Assembly (NCBI RefSeq): GCF_037688875.1
Contig: NZ_JAWDIE010000001.1
Location: forward strand, 62,001 to 126,000
DNA: 64,000 nucleotides
Source: Amphibiibacter pelophylacis
GTDB lineage: Bacteria; Pseudomonadota; Gammaproteobacteria; Burkholderiales; Burkholderiaceae_C
Direction of reading: 5' to 3'
Position numbers and translations under genes: made by a program. Below, in pieces: positions 8,754 to 17,427 of this stretch. Under the pieces are notes generated by a model. The model saw only the letters and a program-made list of their open reading frames with translations, made no database searches and had not been told where the DNA came from. Positions within the stretch are counted from its first letter, which is position 1. Each line of letters opens with the position of its first letter.

Positions 8754-9328
8754 TACAGGCTCCTTTCGCTGGCTTGCGCGGCGGCGCAGGTGATGGTGGC
8801 CACGGCATCCAGAAGATTCTGGCGCAGCGCGTTTTTGCGCTCGGGTGGCGTGGCGGCATCGGCCCATTCGGCAAAAATCCCGCTGAACCAGCCGGGCGGG
8901 TGTTCTGGCTGCGGCCAGTGTGCAGGCCATGCGCGCAGGCGCTGCCCAAGGCCCGCAAGCGCCGGGGCCAGGTCCGGGCAGGCGGGGATCAGCGCGCTCT
9001 CCAGCAGGGTGTGTAGGGCGCGGGGCTGGTGGACAAACACCGGAAAGGCAGCGTCCTGCAGGGGGCTGGCCGGGTCATCCAGCAGATCGCGCACCTGGGC
9101 GGTGCTGGTGGCCTGCAGGAGCGCCTGGGCCAGATCACGCCAGGCGGGCTGCGCCGCATCGGACAGGCGCTGGAAGGGCAGCCGCAGGCCCGCAAACGCC
9201 CAGTGGCTGGACAGCAGAAACGGCGTTCCGGCCGTGGGCTCGGTCGGCTGGGTCGCGGGCCGTTCCAGGTGCAGCACGCAGCACACGGGGGGCGTTGTCG
9301 GCAGGGCGTGGAGGGTGTCGGGGGGCAT
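8753..9328 (-). CDS. Unknown 191-aa protein, first gene of the WYL-rtcB operon
   Basis: I do not recognise this protein. It has no signal peptide or membrane helix. It is rich in Ala, Leu and Pro, with aromatic and leucine-rich patches such as LSSHWAFAGLRLPFQ, and looks like a soluble, mostly helical protein. It ends with a TAATG overlap into the WYL regulator, so the two are probably made together and could act as a pair. The start at 9328 is the first ATG in frame; the upstream ribosome site is weak (GAAAG). The 63-base gap to the sirtuin gene contains a strong palindrome, which makes this the likely first gene of the unit. Confidence 0.65.
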   Translation of the reverse strand: MPPDTLHALPTTPPVCCVLHLERPATQPTEPTAGTPFLLSSHWAFAGLRLPFQRLSDAAQPAWRDLAQALLQATSTAQVRDLLDDPASPLQDAAFPVFVHQPRALHTLLESALIPACPDLAPALAGLGQRLRAWPAHWPQPEHPPGWFSGIFAEWADAATPPERKNALRQNLLDAVATITCAAAQASERSL

Positions 9329-9371
9329 ATCTGTTCTTTCGGTGAGTCAATGCCCACAGTTTATGCAGGCC

Positions 9372-9390
9372 TGCGACATTTTGTGTCGCA
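9372..9390. promoter_or_regulatory. 19-bp palindrome, copy 1 (WYL/rtcB operon)
   Basis: TGCGACATTTTGTGTCGCA is a perfect 7-5-7 inverted repeat. It lies directly after the sirtuin stop codon and 43 nt before the start of the unknown gene that opens the WYL-rtcB operon. Near-identical copies occur at 17307-17325 and 18574-18592 at similar distances from their genes, so it is likely an operator for a shared regulator. Confidence 0.7.
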
Positions 9391-9391
9391 A

Positions 9392-10264
9392 TCAGACCAG
9401 GCTGTGCTGGGCCTGCCCGGGCAGCTCGGCCAGCCTGGCGTCGATGGCCAGCAGCGCTTCGGCAGCACCCAGCGCAAGCCCAACACCCAGCCCGGCGGGC
9501 AAAGCGGCATCGGCCGGGTTGATGCGGATCAGCGGGGCACCGTGCTCGCGCGCCACGCGCTGCGCGAAGTGCCGCACCGAGGGGATGGCCGTCCCGGCGC
9601 CCAGCTCGATCACGACGGGCTGGCGCGTCTGGCGCAGCCAGTGGCGCAGGCGCTGCTCCTGCGCGTCGCTGCGTGCGGGCAGCCAGGCGCTGTCATTGAA
9701 CATCAGGATATTCGGGCGCGCGGGCCCACCGCAGTGCAGGCAGACGGGCGCCACACCGCGCAGACGCAGGCGGGCGATATTCACGTCAGGCGCAAAACTG
9801 TCGGCGGACCACAGCGCCTGCGTGCACGGGTGCAGACACTGCAGGTAGTGAATGGAGCCGTGGCATTCGTGCACCAGCGCCGCATCCAGCCCCGCTTTCT
9901 GAAACTGTCCATCGACATTGCTGGTGAATACCGCCAGGCCTTTTGGAAAGCGGGTTTGCCAGCGGCGCAGCACGTCAAACCCCGAGTGCGGCTGGGTGCC
10001 CCGGTACAGTGCCAGACGGTGGCCGTAAAACCCCCAGGCCAGCGCAAGATCATCGTAAAACGCGGCCGGGGAGGCGATCTGGTGGAAACCCACCTGCGCA
10101 TCCTGAAGCGTTGGGTAAGCCTTCCAGAAACCCGCCCGGCCCCGGAAATCAGGCAGACCCGAATCCACGCCCATCCCCGCCCCGGCAGCGATCACGATGC
10201 TGTCGGCTTGCACCAGAAAGCCAACGGCCTGAGCGATCAAATCCTGGAAATCAGCGTGGGCCAT
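9392..10264 (-). CDS. SIR2-family NAD-dependent protein deacetylase
   Basis: A 290-aa sirtuin. The NAD-binding motif GAGMGVDSGLPDFRG (from residue 28), SNVDGQ (115-120) and the catalytic histidine in ECHGS (H135) are visible. Two zinc-ligand pairs are C143/C147 and the later CLHC. The second nucleotide-binding segment (ELGAGTAIPS) is slightly divergent. Known bacterial members remove acyl groups from lysines, but short SIR2 domains also serve in anti-phage NAD depletion; this one looks like a single-domain deacetylase without an effector fusion. It stands between the FtsK-gamma-like gene (70 bases upstream) and the WYL operon (63 bases downstream), on the same strand as both. Confidence 0.85.
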   Translation of the reverse strand: MAHADFQDLIAQAVGFLVQADSIVIAAGAGMGVDSGLPDFRGRAGFWKAYPTLQDAQVGFHQIASPAAFYDDLALAWGFYGHRLALYRGTQPHSGFDVLRRWQTRFPKGLAVFTSNVDGQFQKAGLDAALVHECHGSIHYLQCLHPCTQALWSADSFAPDVNIARLRLRGVAPVCLHCGGPARPNILMFNDSAWLPARSDAQEQRLRHWLRQTRQPVVIELGAGTAIPSVRHFAQRVAREHGAPLIRINPADAALPAGLGVGLALGAAEALLAIDARLAELPGQAQHSLV

Positions 10265-10333
10265 GGTTCAGATTATGAAGGTGGGCGCAGAGTTTTGTGG
10301 CGTTCTGGTGGGGGAAGCATACAGCGCATCCCG

Positions 10334-10540
10334 TCAAACAGAGGCTTGAGCGGTGACAAGTGCCTTGTATAAAGACACTGCTCGCCCATAGCCGATTCTG
10401 TATTGCCGCTGCAGTTTGCTGACAGGAAAGTCCTGATGGATATTGAATGTCAATACTGCCTCAGAAAACAGGGGGTCGTGCAAACCCAACATGAATCCAC
10501 TTGAGCTCTGGATTTCATCGTATTCAGGTAGGGATGTCAT
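10334..10540 (-). CDS. Standalone FtsK gamma-like winged-helix protein
   Basis: A 68-aa protein. Its second half (DPLFSEAVLTF..., then SKLQRQYRIGYGRAVSLYKAL) matches the gamma domain of FtsK, a winged helix that reads the polar KOPS sequence and contacts XerD. The hallmark QRxxRIGYxRA is intact. Here the domain stands alone, without the FtsK motor. Its ATG overlaps the stop codon of the unknown upstream gene (ATGA), so it is the last gene of the vWA operon. It may bring the operon's products to DNA or act as a small regulator; neither is shown. Confidence 0.7.
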   Translation of the reverse strand: MTSLPEYDEIQSSSGFMLGLHDPLFSEAVLTFNIHQDFPVSKLQRQYRIGYGRAVSLYKALVTAQASV

Positions 10541-11256
10541 TCGGCATCCCCTTCAATTTCAGGGATTCCGCCTTCCTGCGCATTCGCCACCGCAGCCAGA
10601 ATCCGTATTCGGTGCGACAGGTGGTCCAGCACGGTCTGGCCCAGTTCGTCGCGCAGCGCCTGAGGGCTGTCTGGCTGGCGGAATGTTCGCCATGCCGCAT
10701 TCATCGCGGCTTGATCAGGAAATAGACCATCCGCCGCGACACCGGCCAAAGCCATGTGCGGCAGGTATGGCGCAAGGGTATGACAGTGCAGCATGTCCGG
10801 GCGCCTGCGCAGCGCAGGGGGCAACAGATCAATCGCGTTCACCATCCGGCGCATGACCGCAGACAGCGGCGGATGGAGATCGGGGAAATTCCGGCGCAGC
10901 TGATCGACGGCCGAATGGGCACGCACAATATCGTCGACAAAAATGGGGCAGCAGGCCTGATCCATCGATCCTGCCGGGCGATCCGATCCAACACCCATAG
11001 GGATGGATGTGTCCATGATCAACCGCTCAGCCAGATGCCGACGCGGATCGCTGCTGTCGTCGGCCTGCAGAATCAGGAGTTCAAGCGGGCCGCGCTGCCG
11101 CTGCATCCCGACAGACAGTGCAAACGGGAAAAGCGGGCGTTTGGGATGGAGCGACCACGCCCCAATCACCGACCATTCCTGGACTGGTGCAACCAGGGCC
11201 ATCACCAGAAAAAACCGGGGATAGGCATAGGGGGCCGCAGGACCCAGACGTTTCAT
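10537..11256 (-). CDS. Unknown 239-aa protein in the VIT/vWA operon
   Basis: I do not recognise this protein. The first 35 residues are hydrophobic and aromatic (PYAYPRFFLVMALVAPVQ), which could be a membrane segment or a buried strand. The middle has Asp-rich stretches and the C-terminus is acidic (EIEGDAE). The ATG at 11256 overlaps the stop codon of the VIT/vWA gene (ATGA). Its own stop overlaps the start of the FtsK-gamma-like gene in the same way. Three genes joined by 4-base overlaps suggest a tightly coupled complex. Confidence 0.6.
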   Translation of the reverse strand: MKRLGPAAPYAYPRFFLVMALVAPVQEWSVIGAWSLHPKRPLFPFALSVGMQRQRGPLELLILQADDSSDPRRHLAERLIMDTSIPMGVGSDRPAGSMDQACCPIFVDDIVRAHSAVDQLRRNFPDLHPPLSAVMRRMVNAIDLLPPALRRRPDMLHCHTLAPYLPHMALAGVAADGLFPDQAAMNAAWRTFRQPDSPQALRDELGQTVLDHLSHRIRILAAVANAQEGGIPEIEGDAE

Positions 11257-12791
11257 GACACCTCCACGCGGCGGGGTCGGCGAAGAAATGCTGGCGTGGG
11301 GTGGCGCAGGCGATATTGTTTGATCCGCCACAACAGACTTTCCTCGGTTTCCCCCCACGATTCCCCCACCTGCGCGGGCAGCGCCTGATGGGTATCCCAG
11401 CCTGATCCCGACTGGCTGTGGGCCAGGAGCTGGGCGGTTTTGTGGAATATCTCAGGCGCAGGCCCGATTGCGGTATTGGGCGGGCACCGCGCAGGTATCT
11501 GCTGCGAGTATGGCGCGCCACTCAAGCAGCCCGTATCGCTCACGGCGTTCGGCGGCGCTGTCCGGATTCTGTGCGCCAGCCGGGCAATAGCGGCTGCGGC
11601 ATTTTCGTTGGGCGTCACGAATTCGCAATATCCGCCTGTGACATGGCACAGCGCCTGCAGGATATCCGCACTGGGCGCCCGGCCCAGGCCCAGCGCGTGA
11701 ATGCGCAGCGGATACGCCGTCCGGTCGGCCGGGAAGGCCGCCAGCCACTGCCGCACGCCAGGCACCTCGTGCCCCTCGCTGATCAGCAGCACGTCGTGCG
11801 GGGCAGTGCTGGCCTCGGCCCGCTGGGCCAGTTCCGCAAGCGCCTCCAGCAGGGCGGTGCCACGCGAGCCCGACTGGCTGCTGAGGACCGCCTCGCGCAG
11901 GGCCGTCAACTGTCTGGGCTGATCCGCCCGGGCGCGCATCACGGGCATGAGCGTTTCGTCAAAACGGTGCAGCCACAGGCTTTCAAGCGAGGCTTCGCCA
12001 TCGGTCACGGCGCCCTGCTGCAGCACATCCACCAGGTGCAGCAACGCAGTCTGCGCCTGACCCAGGTGATCGCGCATCGAACCCGAAATATCCAGCAGAA
12101 TTATCAGCTTGAGCGGCCTGTCGCGTTGCGCCGCCGGGGCCGCATCGGGCTGCGGGATGTCATCCAGCAGGATGACTGCATCGCGGTCCATCCACGCCGG
12201 GGCCAGCAAACGCACATCCAGAGCGCCGTCCGCCGGGCCGACCGAAATGGCGTGGCTGGCACTGCCGACCCGGGCGCGCGCCGCAGGGCCTTCGAGATGC
12301 AGCAACAGGTCAAACCGGTAGCCTTCCAGCCATTCCTTGGGCGCAGGTTTGAAATCCCAGTGGAAGAGATGGATCTGCGTGCCGCAATCCAGCCGGGCGC
12401 CGCAGTAGGGCGCAACGGTGCTGGGGATGACCAGCCGCGCGCGGCCCGACTCCGGGGTCAGCTCCTGCGCCCACGCCACCTCCACCAGCACCGTCTCGCC
12501 CGGCAGCAGCGAGCGCAGGCGCAGGTGATACACGCCCGCCACGGCATAGCGGGTGTCCTGCGCCAGCGACGCCTCCAGGGTGTCCGGTGCCTGCCACGCG
12601 CCGAGGGTGGCCCGCGGCGGAATCGCGAAGGTGTGGCACACCCACATGCGCTGCGCGGTGGGGTTGTGAAAGGTGAACTGCAGCGTGGTGCGCAGCACCT
12701 GCCCGTCGTAGCGGCCGCAGGCGCGCAACCCACGCAGAACCACGTCGGCCACTTTCAAAGGCGGCGCCAAGCCCAGCGGAACCGGCGCCAT
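11253..12791 (-). CDS. VIT and von Willebrand factor A domain protein
   Basis: A 512-aa soluble protein. The N-terminal part (about 1-160) resembles a VIT (vault/inter-alpha-trypsin) domain. The centre holds a vWA domain starting at LKLIILLDISGSM, a complete MIDAS DxSxS metal site, with a later GSRGTALLEAL and DVLLISEG. The C-terminal 100 residues are unassigned. vWA proteins often pair with AAA+ ATPases as adaptor and motor, and a double-AAA+ protein is encoded two genes upstream. A GTG directly before the chosen ATG is an alternative start. The gene heads a three-gene unit with 4-base overlaps and lies 122 bases from the GmrSD-like gene. Confidence 0.8.
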   Translation of the reverse strand: MAPVPLGLAPPLKVADVVLRGLRACGRYDGQVLRTTLQFTFHNPTAQRMWVCHTFAIPPRATLGAWQAPDTLEASLAQDTRYAVAGVYHLRLRSLLPGETVLVEVAWAQELTPESGRARLVIPSTVAPYCGARLDCGTQIHLFHWDFKPAPKEWLEGYRFDLLLHLEGPAARARVGSASHAISVGPADGALDVRLLAPAWMDRDAVILLDDIPQPDAAPAAQRDRPLKLIILLDISGSMRDHLGQAQTALLHLVDVLQQGAVTDGEASLESLWLHRFDETLMPVMRARADQPRQLTALREAVLSSQSGSRGTALLEALAELAQRAEASTAPHDVLLISEGHEVPGVRQWLAAFPADRTAYPLRIHALGLGRAPSADILQALCHVTGGYCEFVTPNENAAAAIARLAHRIRTAPPNAVSDTGCLSGAPYSQQIPARCPPNTAIGPAPEIFHKTAQLLAHSQSGSGWDTHQALPAQVGESWGETEESLLWRIKQYRLRHPTPAFLRRPRRVEVS

Positions 12792-12913
12792 CACAAGGCC
12801 CCAGACCGGTGGCCCGGCGGGTTCGGCAGGAAAGATTCAGGACAAAGGTCGCAGCGGTGATGTTTCATGGCCATGCGGGAGGTGAAGACACCTGCATTGT
12901 CCGCAGGGGTGCG

Positions 12914-15121
12914 TCAGGTTGTGGCGGAGGCGGTGGGGTCAGGGCTGGAATCTGTCGCAGGATGCACCAGCTCTTCGATCCCACTTTCGGTGATGAATTT
13001 TTTAATGAGAAATAGTGTGCGAGCATCAATCAGAAACTGGAAATCCGCAACGTCGCTTTTAGTCCAAGGAAGCGACTCAGAGGTTTCTTTTCTGTTCTCA
13101 AAAATCAGCCTATCACAAGATCGAATCGACTCAATTGAATCAAAGCAATATAAATCCAGAGCTTCCTGGTCGATTGAAATACCTGAATCACCTCTTCCAC
13201 GATTTTCACTGGAGTCTAGCCACCTGAAGTTGCCCAGCGAATTTCCGATCAAGCCGCGATAACTTCTAAAATAATCCAAAAGTTTGGCGTCGTTAACAAA
13301 TTCGTCCGCCAAATAACCCCCTCGCCCTGCCCAATGATACCCGAAGTTGGAATTCGGAATAACGTGGTCCAGATCAATCGGCAAATCCTCATCACGTTCC
13401 GATGTTGGATCATAGTTTGGCGAGTTATTCTGAATATATTTGCGTTGCAACCAGAGAAGGATGCGTTTTATGCTGTTTTGATCAGAAGACAAAACTCGCA
13501 GCGTAGCGCCGATGCGCTCGAAATCAAGTTTCCTATCATAGGAGTCAGCGGATTCAATTGGCCGGAGCAGAAATCTTTCATTATAGGATCGGAGCTGACT
13601 TTCAGCTTTTCGTTCAATTAGATCATCGCTGAATTTTTTAATATCGGCGGCATGAGGGATTTGATAAGCCGCCCCCGATTCTGCAATATGCGCGAAAAAA
13701 TCTCTCAGGCTGTCAGCAGTGAAATGCAATTTCGGTTTTGAATCAGAATATTTATAAAAAATTGCATCTGCAGCTTTGTCATGATTATGAACAAAACCCA
13801 GCCAAGCCAAGACAAACCCAAGCAATGACTTATTAGCTTTTAAGGGCTGATTCGCGCTGTCTTCTCGGTTTCCGAAGAAAAGAACAAGCACTTCAATTAA
13901 TGCCTTTGGTAGCTGCGCAAGTAAGATTTTTGGCAGACCATTAGGATTTTTGACTGTGTCATACTCCAGTTCGTCTCGTATTTGTGAAACGATTTCCGCA
14001 TAATGAAAATTGCCATCTTGTTCGCAAATAAATTCTTCATATTTATCGCGGACTTGTTTTTTATCCCGGAGCACTGCAAGGGTTGAGGCGGGGTTGGGCC
14101 GAGAGTACTTTTCCCAATCACCATCCCAATCTATTTCGTAAGGCTCCATTTTTGTGACCCGTAATCCAGCTAGCGCCAAGTCAACATCACTTGCCAAACG
14201 CCCAGATTTTTTGACGACATCTTGCATGCCTTCCCGCACTTCGGGGATTTCGTTTTTAATGATCGAGTATGCCAGCTCGTTATCGGAAAGCCGTGTTCCG
14301 CCTTGGCCCAATCGGGCAAATAATCTCGAGTAGTCCTCTGAATTATTGATAATATTTTTAGAAACAATTTGAAAGAGAGTTTTTGTCTTCTTCAATTTCG
14401 CAAGATGTTTGAAAAAATCATTGGCATCATCCATACTCAAATCCAAAAGCGCGTCTTCGGAATATTCTGAGCGAATCATTTGGTGAATATTTTCGACAGA
14501 CTGAGCCCCGAGTAGCTTACTGAGCTCGATTGGTATCACTCCGCTCAACAAATCCCTCCCCGTAACGCTCTTGAACGCTTCGCTAGGGGCACTTTCGCTC
14601 TGCCACTCATTCCATTTTTTTCTTCGTGTGTCGAGATCAATTTTCTGACTTGGATTGTTTTTTTGATAACCAAACGGCTGACCGGCTGATGTCACACGCA
14701 GTTGAAATTTAAGGTCCGAACTCTTTTCTGGCTTTTTTCCCAAATCCACCCAAAGCTTCAAATGCCCGCTCAACGGACCCGTTCCATACCCCAGAAGCAG
14801 GGCGGACATGCGCTGCTGCCCATCAAAAAGAAGATAGTCGTTTTCACCAACATCATGGGTTTTTCCTTCGAAATCGATGCCTTTTTTGCCCGGACTTAGC
14901 TGATGCACAAGCATAGTTCCACCGGGATAGCCGCGCAGTAGGCTATCCCAGTAATTAATAATTTGCGCATTGTTCCAAACCAGAGATCGCTGAATCGGGG
15001 GCAACATCAGGCGACTAGAATTTCCACACAAATTTCCCTCGGGCCACCTAACCGCATCCTCAATGCTCAGGCCGAAAGAATCAGATTCTGTAACTTGATC
15101 CAGTTTATTCTGTGACGACAT
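12914..15121 (-). CDS. GmrSD-like DUF262/DUF1524 endonuclease
   Basis: A 735-aa single-chain protein. The N-terminal DUF262 (GmrS-like, ParB/Srx fold) has PPIQRSLVW (41-49) and FDGQQR (99-104), a nucleotide-binding signature. The C-terminal DUF1524 (GmrD-like, His-Me finger nuclease) shows LDHVIP with H586 and, further on, NSLGNFRWLD. Known relatives are type IV enzymes that cut modified phage DNA. The start has a strong GAGGG ribosome site. The gene is strikingly AT-rich against its neighbours, with many A/T third positions, a clear sign of separate acquisition. It sits between the AAA+ gene (53 bases) and the VIT/vWA gene (122 bases). Restriction activity is inferred. Confidence 0.85.
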   Translation of the reverse strand: MSSQNKLDQVTESDSFGLSIEDAVRWPEGNLCGNSSRLMLPPIQRSLVWNNAQIINYWDSLLRGYPGGTMLVHQLSPGKKGIDFEGKTHDVGENDYLLFDGQQRMSALLLGYGTGPLSGHLKLWVDLGKKPEKSSDLKFQLRVTSAGQPFGYQKNNPSQKIDLDTRRKKWNEWQSESAPSEAFKSVTGRDLLSGVIPIELSKLLGAQSVENIHQMIRSEYSEDALLDLSMDDANDFFKHLAKLKKTKTLFQIVSKNIINNSEDYSRLFARLGQGGTRLSDNELAYSIIKNEIPEVREGMQDVVKKSGRLASDVDLALAGLRVTKMEPYEIDWDGDWEKYSRPNPASTLAVLRDKKQVRDKYEEFICEQDGNFHYAEIVSQIRDELEYDTVKNPNGLPKILLAQLPKALIEVLVLFFGNREDSANQPLKANKSLLGFVLAWLGFVHNHDKAADAIFYKYSDSKPKLHFTADSLRDFFAHIAESGAAYQIPHAADIKKFSDDLIERKAESQLRSYNERFLLRPIESADSYDRKLDFERIGATLRVLSSDQNSIKRILLWLQRKYIQNNSPNYDPTSERDEDLPIDLDHVIPNSNFGYHWAGRGGYLADEFVNDAKLLDYFRSYRGLIGNSLGNFRWLDSSENRGRGDSGISIDQEALDLYCFDSIESIRSCDRLIFENRKETSESLPWTKSDVADFQFLIDARTLFLIKKFITESGIEELVHPATDSSPDPTASATT

Positions 15122-15174
15122 AATTCCCTCGCAAATTTATTGTTGATATTTGATGATGCCCTGATAGAGCGGAC

Positions 15175-17256
15175 TCAAACAAACCCCACCCTCACCCTCG
15201 CGCCTTCTTTCCCCTCGCACTCCCGCTCCAGCACCGTGATCAGGTCGCTGGCCGATGTGATGCATCGGAAACCCGACTGTCGCACAGCCACCGCAAAGTC
15301 GCCTGGCGTGATGGCCTTGATGCGTGACATCCTGCGCAGCTCATCCGGGCACGGTTCTGGGAGTTTGAGCTGCGCGCAGTGCCGCTGCAGCAATTCCTGC
15401 GCCTGCTCGGAGCGCAGGTAATCGAAGCGGACTTTCAGGTCAAAGCGGCGCATCGCAGCCGGGTCGAGCTGGTCCATCAGGTTGGTCGAAACCACCAGCA
15501 CGCCGCTGTACGCCTCGATCTGGGTCAACATTTCGTTGACCTGGCTGACCTCCCAGCTGCGCTGCGCGCCGCGCCTGTCCTGCAGGAAGGTATCGACCTC
15601 GTCAATCATCAGGACGGCATCGTCGCGCTGGGCACTGCGGAATGCGCGGGCGATATTCTTCTCGGCCTCGCCCACATACATGGACAGCAGATCGGAAGCG
15701 CGTTTGACATGCAGCGGCCGATCCAGCTGCTGGGCCAGCCAGCGGCCATAGGCGGTTTTTCCGGTACCGGGCGGTCCATACAGGCACAGCCGGGCGACAG
15801 GCCGGGTTTTCAGTGTGTCCGCAATACCGGCCAGGTCGGCATCGGCATGGATGAAAGCCGGGTCATAAACCTGCGGCAAGTTACTCCGATCCGGTTGGGC
15901 AAGGGGTTTGTTGCCCTGCGCGATCAGCGTGTTATTGATCAGGCGCTCCAGGGTCGCCACGGTTTTGTCCACCCCAATTTCGGCCTGAATGGGCTGGACC
16001 ACTGCCGCCGCGCGCGCGACAACGGCCGGGGCCAGATGCTCGGCCAGCGACAGGCGGCGGATGGCTTCGGCATCCAGCAGGCCCTGGCAGGTTTGCTGCA
16101 GAATGCGTTCGCGCTGCTTTCTGGGCGGCGGGGTCAACTTCAGACTGAGATCAAACCGCCGGATGAAAGCCGGATCCATGCTCGAGATATCGTTGGATAT
16201 CCAGAAGGACGGCGCCGGATTGCTTTCCAGCATCCGGTTGAGCCAGGCCTTGTGGCGCTGGGCCGTGCTTTTGGCGCCCAGGCTTTGTTCATCGCTGAAA
16301 ACATCCTCGATTTCATCGAAAACAATCAGCGCTCTTTGCCGGGCGAAAAAGCGCTGTGCCAGGCGAAATGCGCTCAGGCGCTTGCTGCCGGAGATCGGAT
16401 CGCCTTCGCTGTCTTCCGAGGCGACTTCATACAGACTGTGCTCCAACTGCGCCGCGATGACCCGGACCAGCTGGGTTTTCCCGGTGCCGGGATCGCCATG
16501 AATCAGGATATTCACCCCGCGCTGATTCGATTGCAGGGCCTGCCGCAGGTGCGGCAGCAGGATATCCAGATCGGTCTGGATGTGCTCGTAATCGGTCAGA
16601 GTCAGATGGCTGTCGTCTGCCGCCACCAGCATACCGGCCAGCAGCCGGTCGGGCTCGATGTCGAAGTGCAGCATCTGATCCACAAAATGGGGGCTCAGGA
16701 TATTCAGCTTGTCGTCGAGAGTGTCATTTTCGGGGGCGAGCGTGATCAATCCTGCACCGACCAAAGCCGACTGGCCCGACAAGGCCTTTCTGATCCCGCT
16801 GCTCTCAACCCTCAAAATCGCCGACAGGGCCTGCACGCATTTCGGGGTCGTGAGATCGTACAGCAGCGTTGCGGCCGTACGCAGTGCACTGTTTCCGTGC
16901 AGGCAGATGACGAAGCCCAGAATCTGCAGCTCGGTCGCCGACAGGTTGACCAGTTCAGCCAGCTTGGTGAGATTTCTGGACAGCAGTTCGGGCAGCTTGA
17001 GGGTATCGGCCTGCTTCTCCAAACGCTGGCGTTTGCGCCGCAGTTCAGCGCGGATCGCTGGCGGGTTGAATTTGCGGGTCTCGGAATCCACCCAATCGCC
17101 CAAGCCCAGCGCGATGGCGAGGCTATCGTCGCGGAACTCGTAACGGATGAATTTCTGGTGCGCGCCAAGGTCCAGCAGGATGCGCAGCGCCCACAGGCAC
17201 AGCGGGGAATTTTCGGGCAGGGGGTCGTACTGAAAGGACAAGGTGTCGCTGGGCAT
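15175..17256 (-). CDS. Double AAA+ ATPase
   Basis: A 693-aa protein with a helical N-terminal region (about 1-230) and two AAA+ modules. Module 1 has Walker A GDPGTGKT (254-261), Walker B LIVFDEIEDV and the sensor region FIRRFDLSLK. Module 2 has Walker A GPPGTGKT (494-501), Walker B VLMIDEVDTF and MRRFDLKVRF. Both modules keep the acidic Walker B pair and an arginine-rich sensor, so both could hydrolyse ATP. The layout resembles CDC48/ClpC-like unfoldases, but the N-terminus is unfamiliar. The start follows a perfect AGGAGG. A 19-bp palindrome lies 50 nt upstream. A decayed fragment of this same gene is found a little further upstream. Its partner may be the VIT/vWA protein. Confidence 0.85.
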   Translation of the reverse strand: MPSDTLSFQYDPLPENSPLCLWALRILLDLGAHQKFIRYEFRDDSLAIALGLGDWVDSETRKFNPPAIRAELRRKRQRLEKQADTLKLPELLSRNLTKLAELVNLSATELQILGFVICLHGNSALRTAATLLYDLTTPKCVQALSAILRVESSGIRKALSGQSALVGAGLITLAPENDTLDDKLNILSPHFVDQMLHFDIEPDRLLAGMLVAADDSHLTLTDYEHIQTDLDILLPHLRQALQSNQRGVNILIHGDPGTGKTQLVRVIAAQLEHSLYEVASEDSEGDPISGSKRLSAFRLAQRFFARQRALIVFDEIEDVFSDEQSLGAKSTAQRHKAWLNRMLESNPAPSFWISNDISSMDPAFIRRFDLSLKLTPPPRKQRERILQQTCQGLLDAEAIRRLSLAEHLAPAVVARAAAVVQPIQAEIGVDKTVATLERLINNTLIAQGNKPLAQPDRSNLPQVYDPAFIHADADLAGIADTLKTRPVARLCLYGPPGTGKTAYGRWLAQQLDRPLHVKRASDLLSMYVGEAEKNIARAFRSAQRDDAVLMIDEVDTFLQDRRGAQRSWEVSQVNEMLTQIEAYSGVLVVSTNLMDQLDPAAMRRFDLKVRFDYLRSEQAQELLQRHCAQLKLPEPCPDELRRMSRIKAITPGDFAVAVRQSGFRCITSASDLITVLERECEGKEGARVRVGFV

Positions 17257-17306
17257 AAGGCCTCCTGAATGATGGCGGGTCCAGAAACCTGCATCATCCA
17301 GATCGA

Positions 17307-17325
17307 CGCGACATCCTGTGTCGCA
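17307..17325. promoter_or_regulatory. 19-bp palindrome, copy 2 (AAA+ gene)
   Basis: CGCGACATCCTGTGTCGCA has the same 7-5-7 layout as the copy at 9372-9390, with one changed outer base, and lies 50 nt before the AAA+ start codon. On its gene side, 7 nt away, the 12-nt block 17288-17299 (CCTGCATCATCC) is repeated with one difference next to copy 3. Confidence 0.7.
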
Positions 17326-17361
17326 TGCTGTGCTTGCCAGAGGGTTGATCCAGAGCTGTTG

Positions 17362-17427
17362 TTATGCAGCCACTTGAGCACCGCCGCCACTGAAGTGCCC
17401 TTCCTGCACCGCGCGCAGGATGGCTGG
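17362..17427 (-). pseudogene. Remnant of a second SGNH hydrolase C-terminus
   Basis: Read on the minus strand this segment encodes AILRAVQEGHFSGGGAQVAA followed by a stop codon. The intact SGNH hydrolase downstream of it on the map (17891-18529) ends AAVVRAVTEGRFCGGGAQVAAWN. The two match closely over about 20 residues, so this is the tail of a lost duplicate. It is fused directly to a decayed AAA+ fragment. Confidence 0.65.

Noticed and set aside
9329..9391. A sigma-54 promoter in front of the WYL/rtcB operon, as in RtcR-controlled rtcBA
   Set aside because: No GG-N10-GC arrangement was found and no sigma-54 activator gene is present.
12835..12860. A fourth copy of the 19-bp palindrome before the VIT/vWA gene
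   Set aside because: Only a partial right half (GGTCGCA) is present; the left half is missing, so it is no better than chance.
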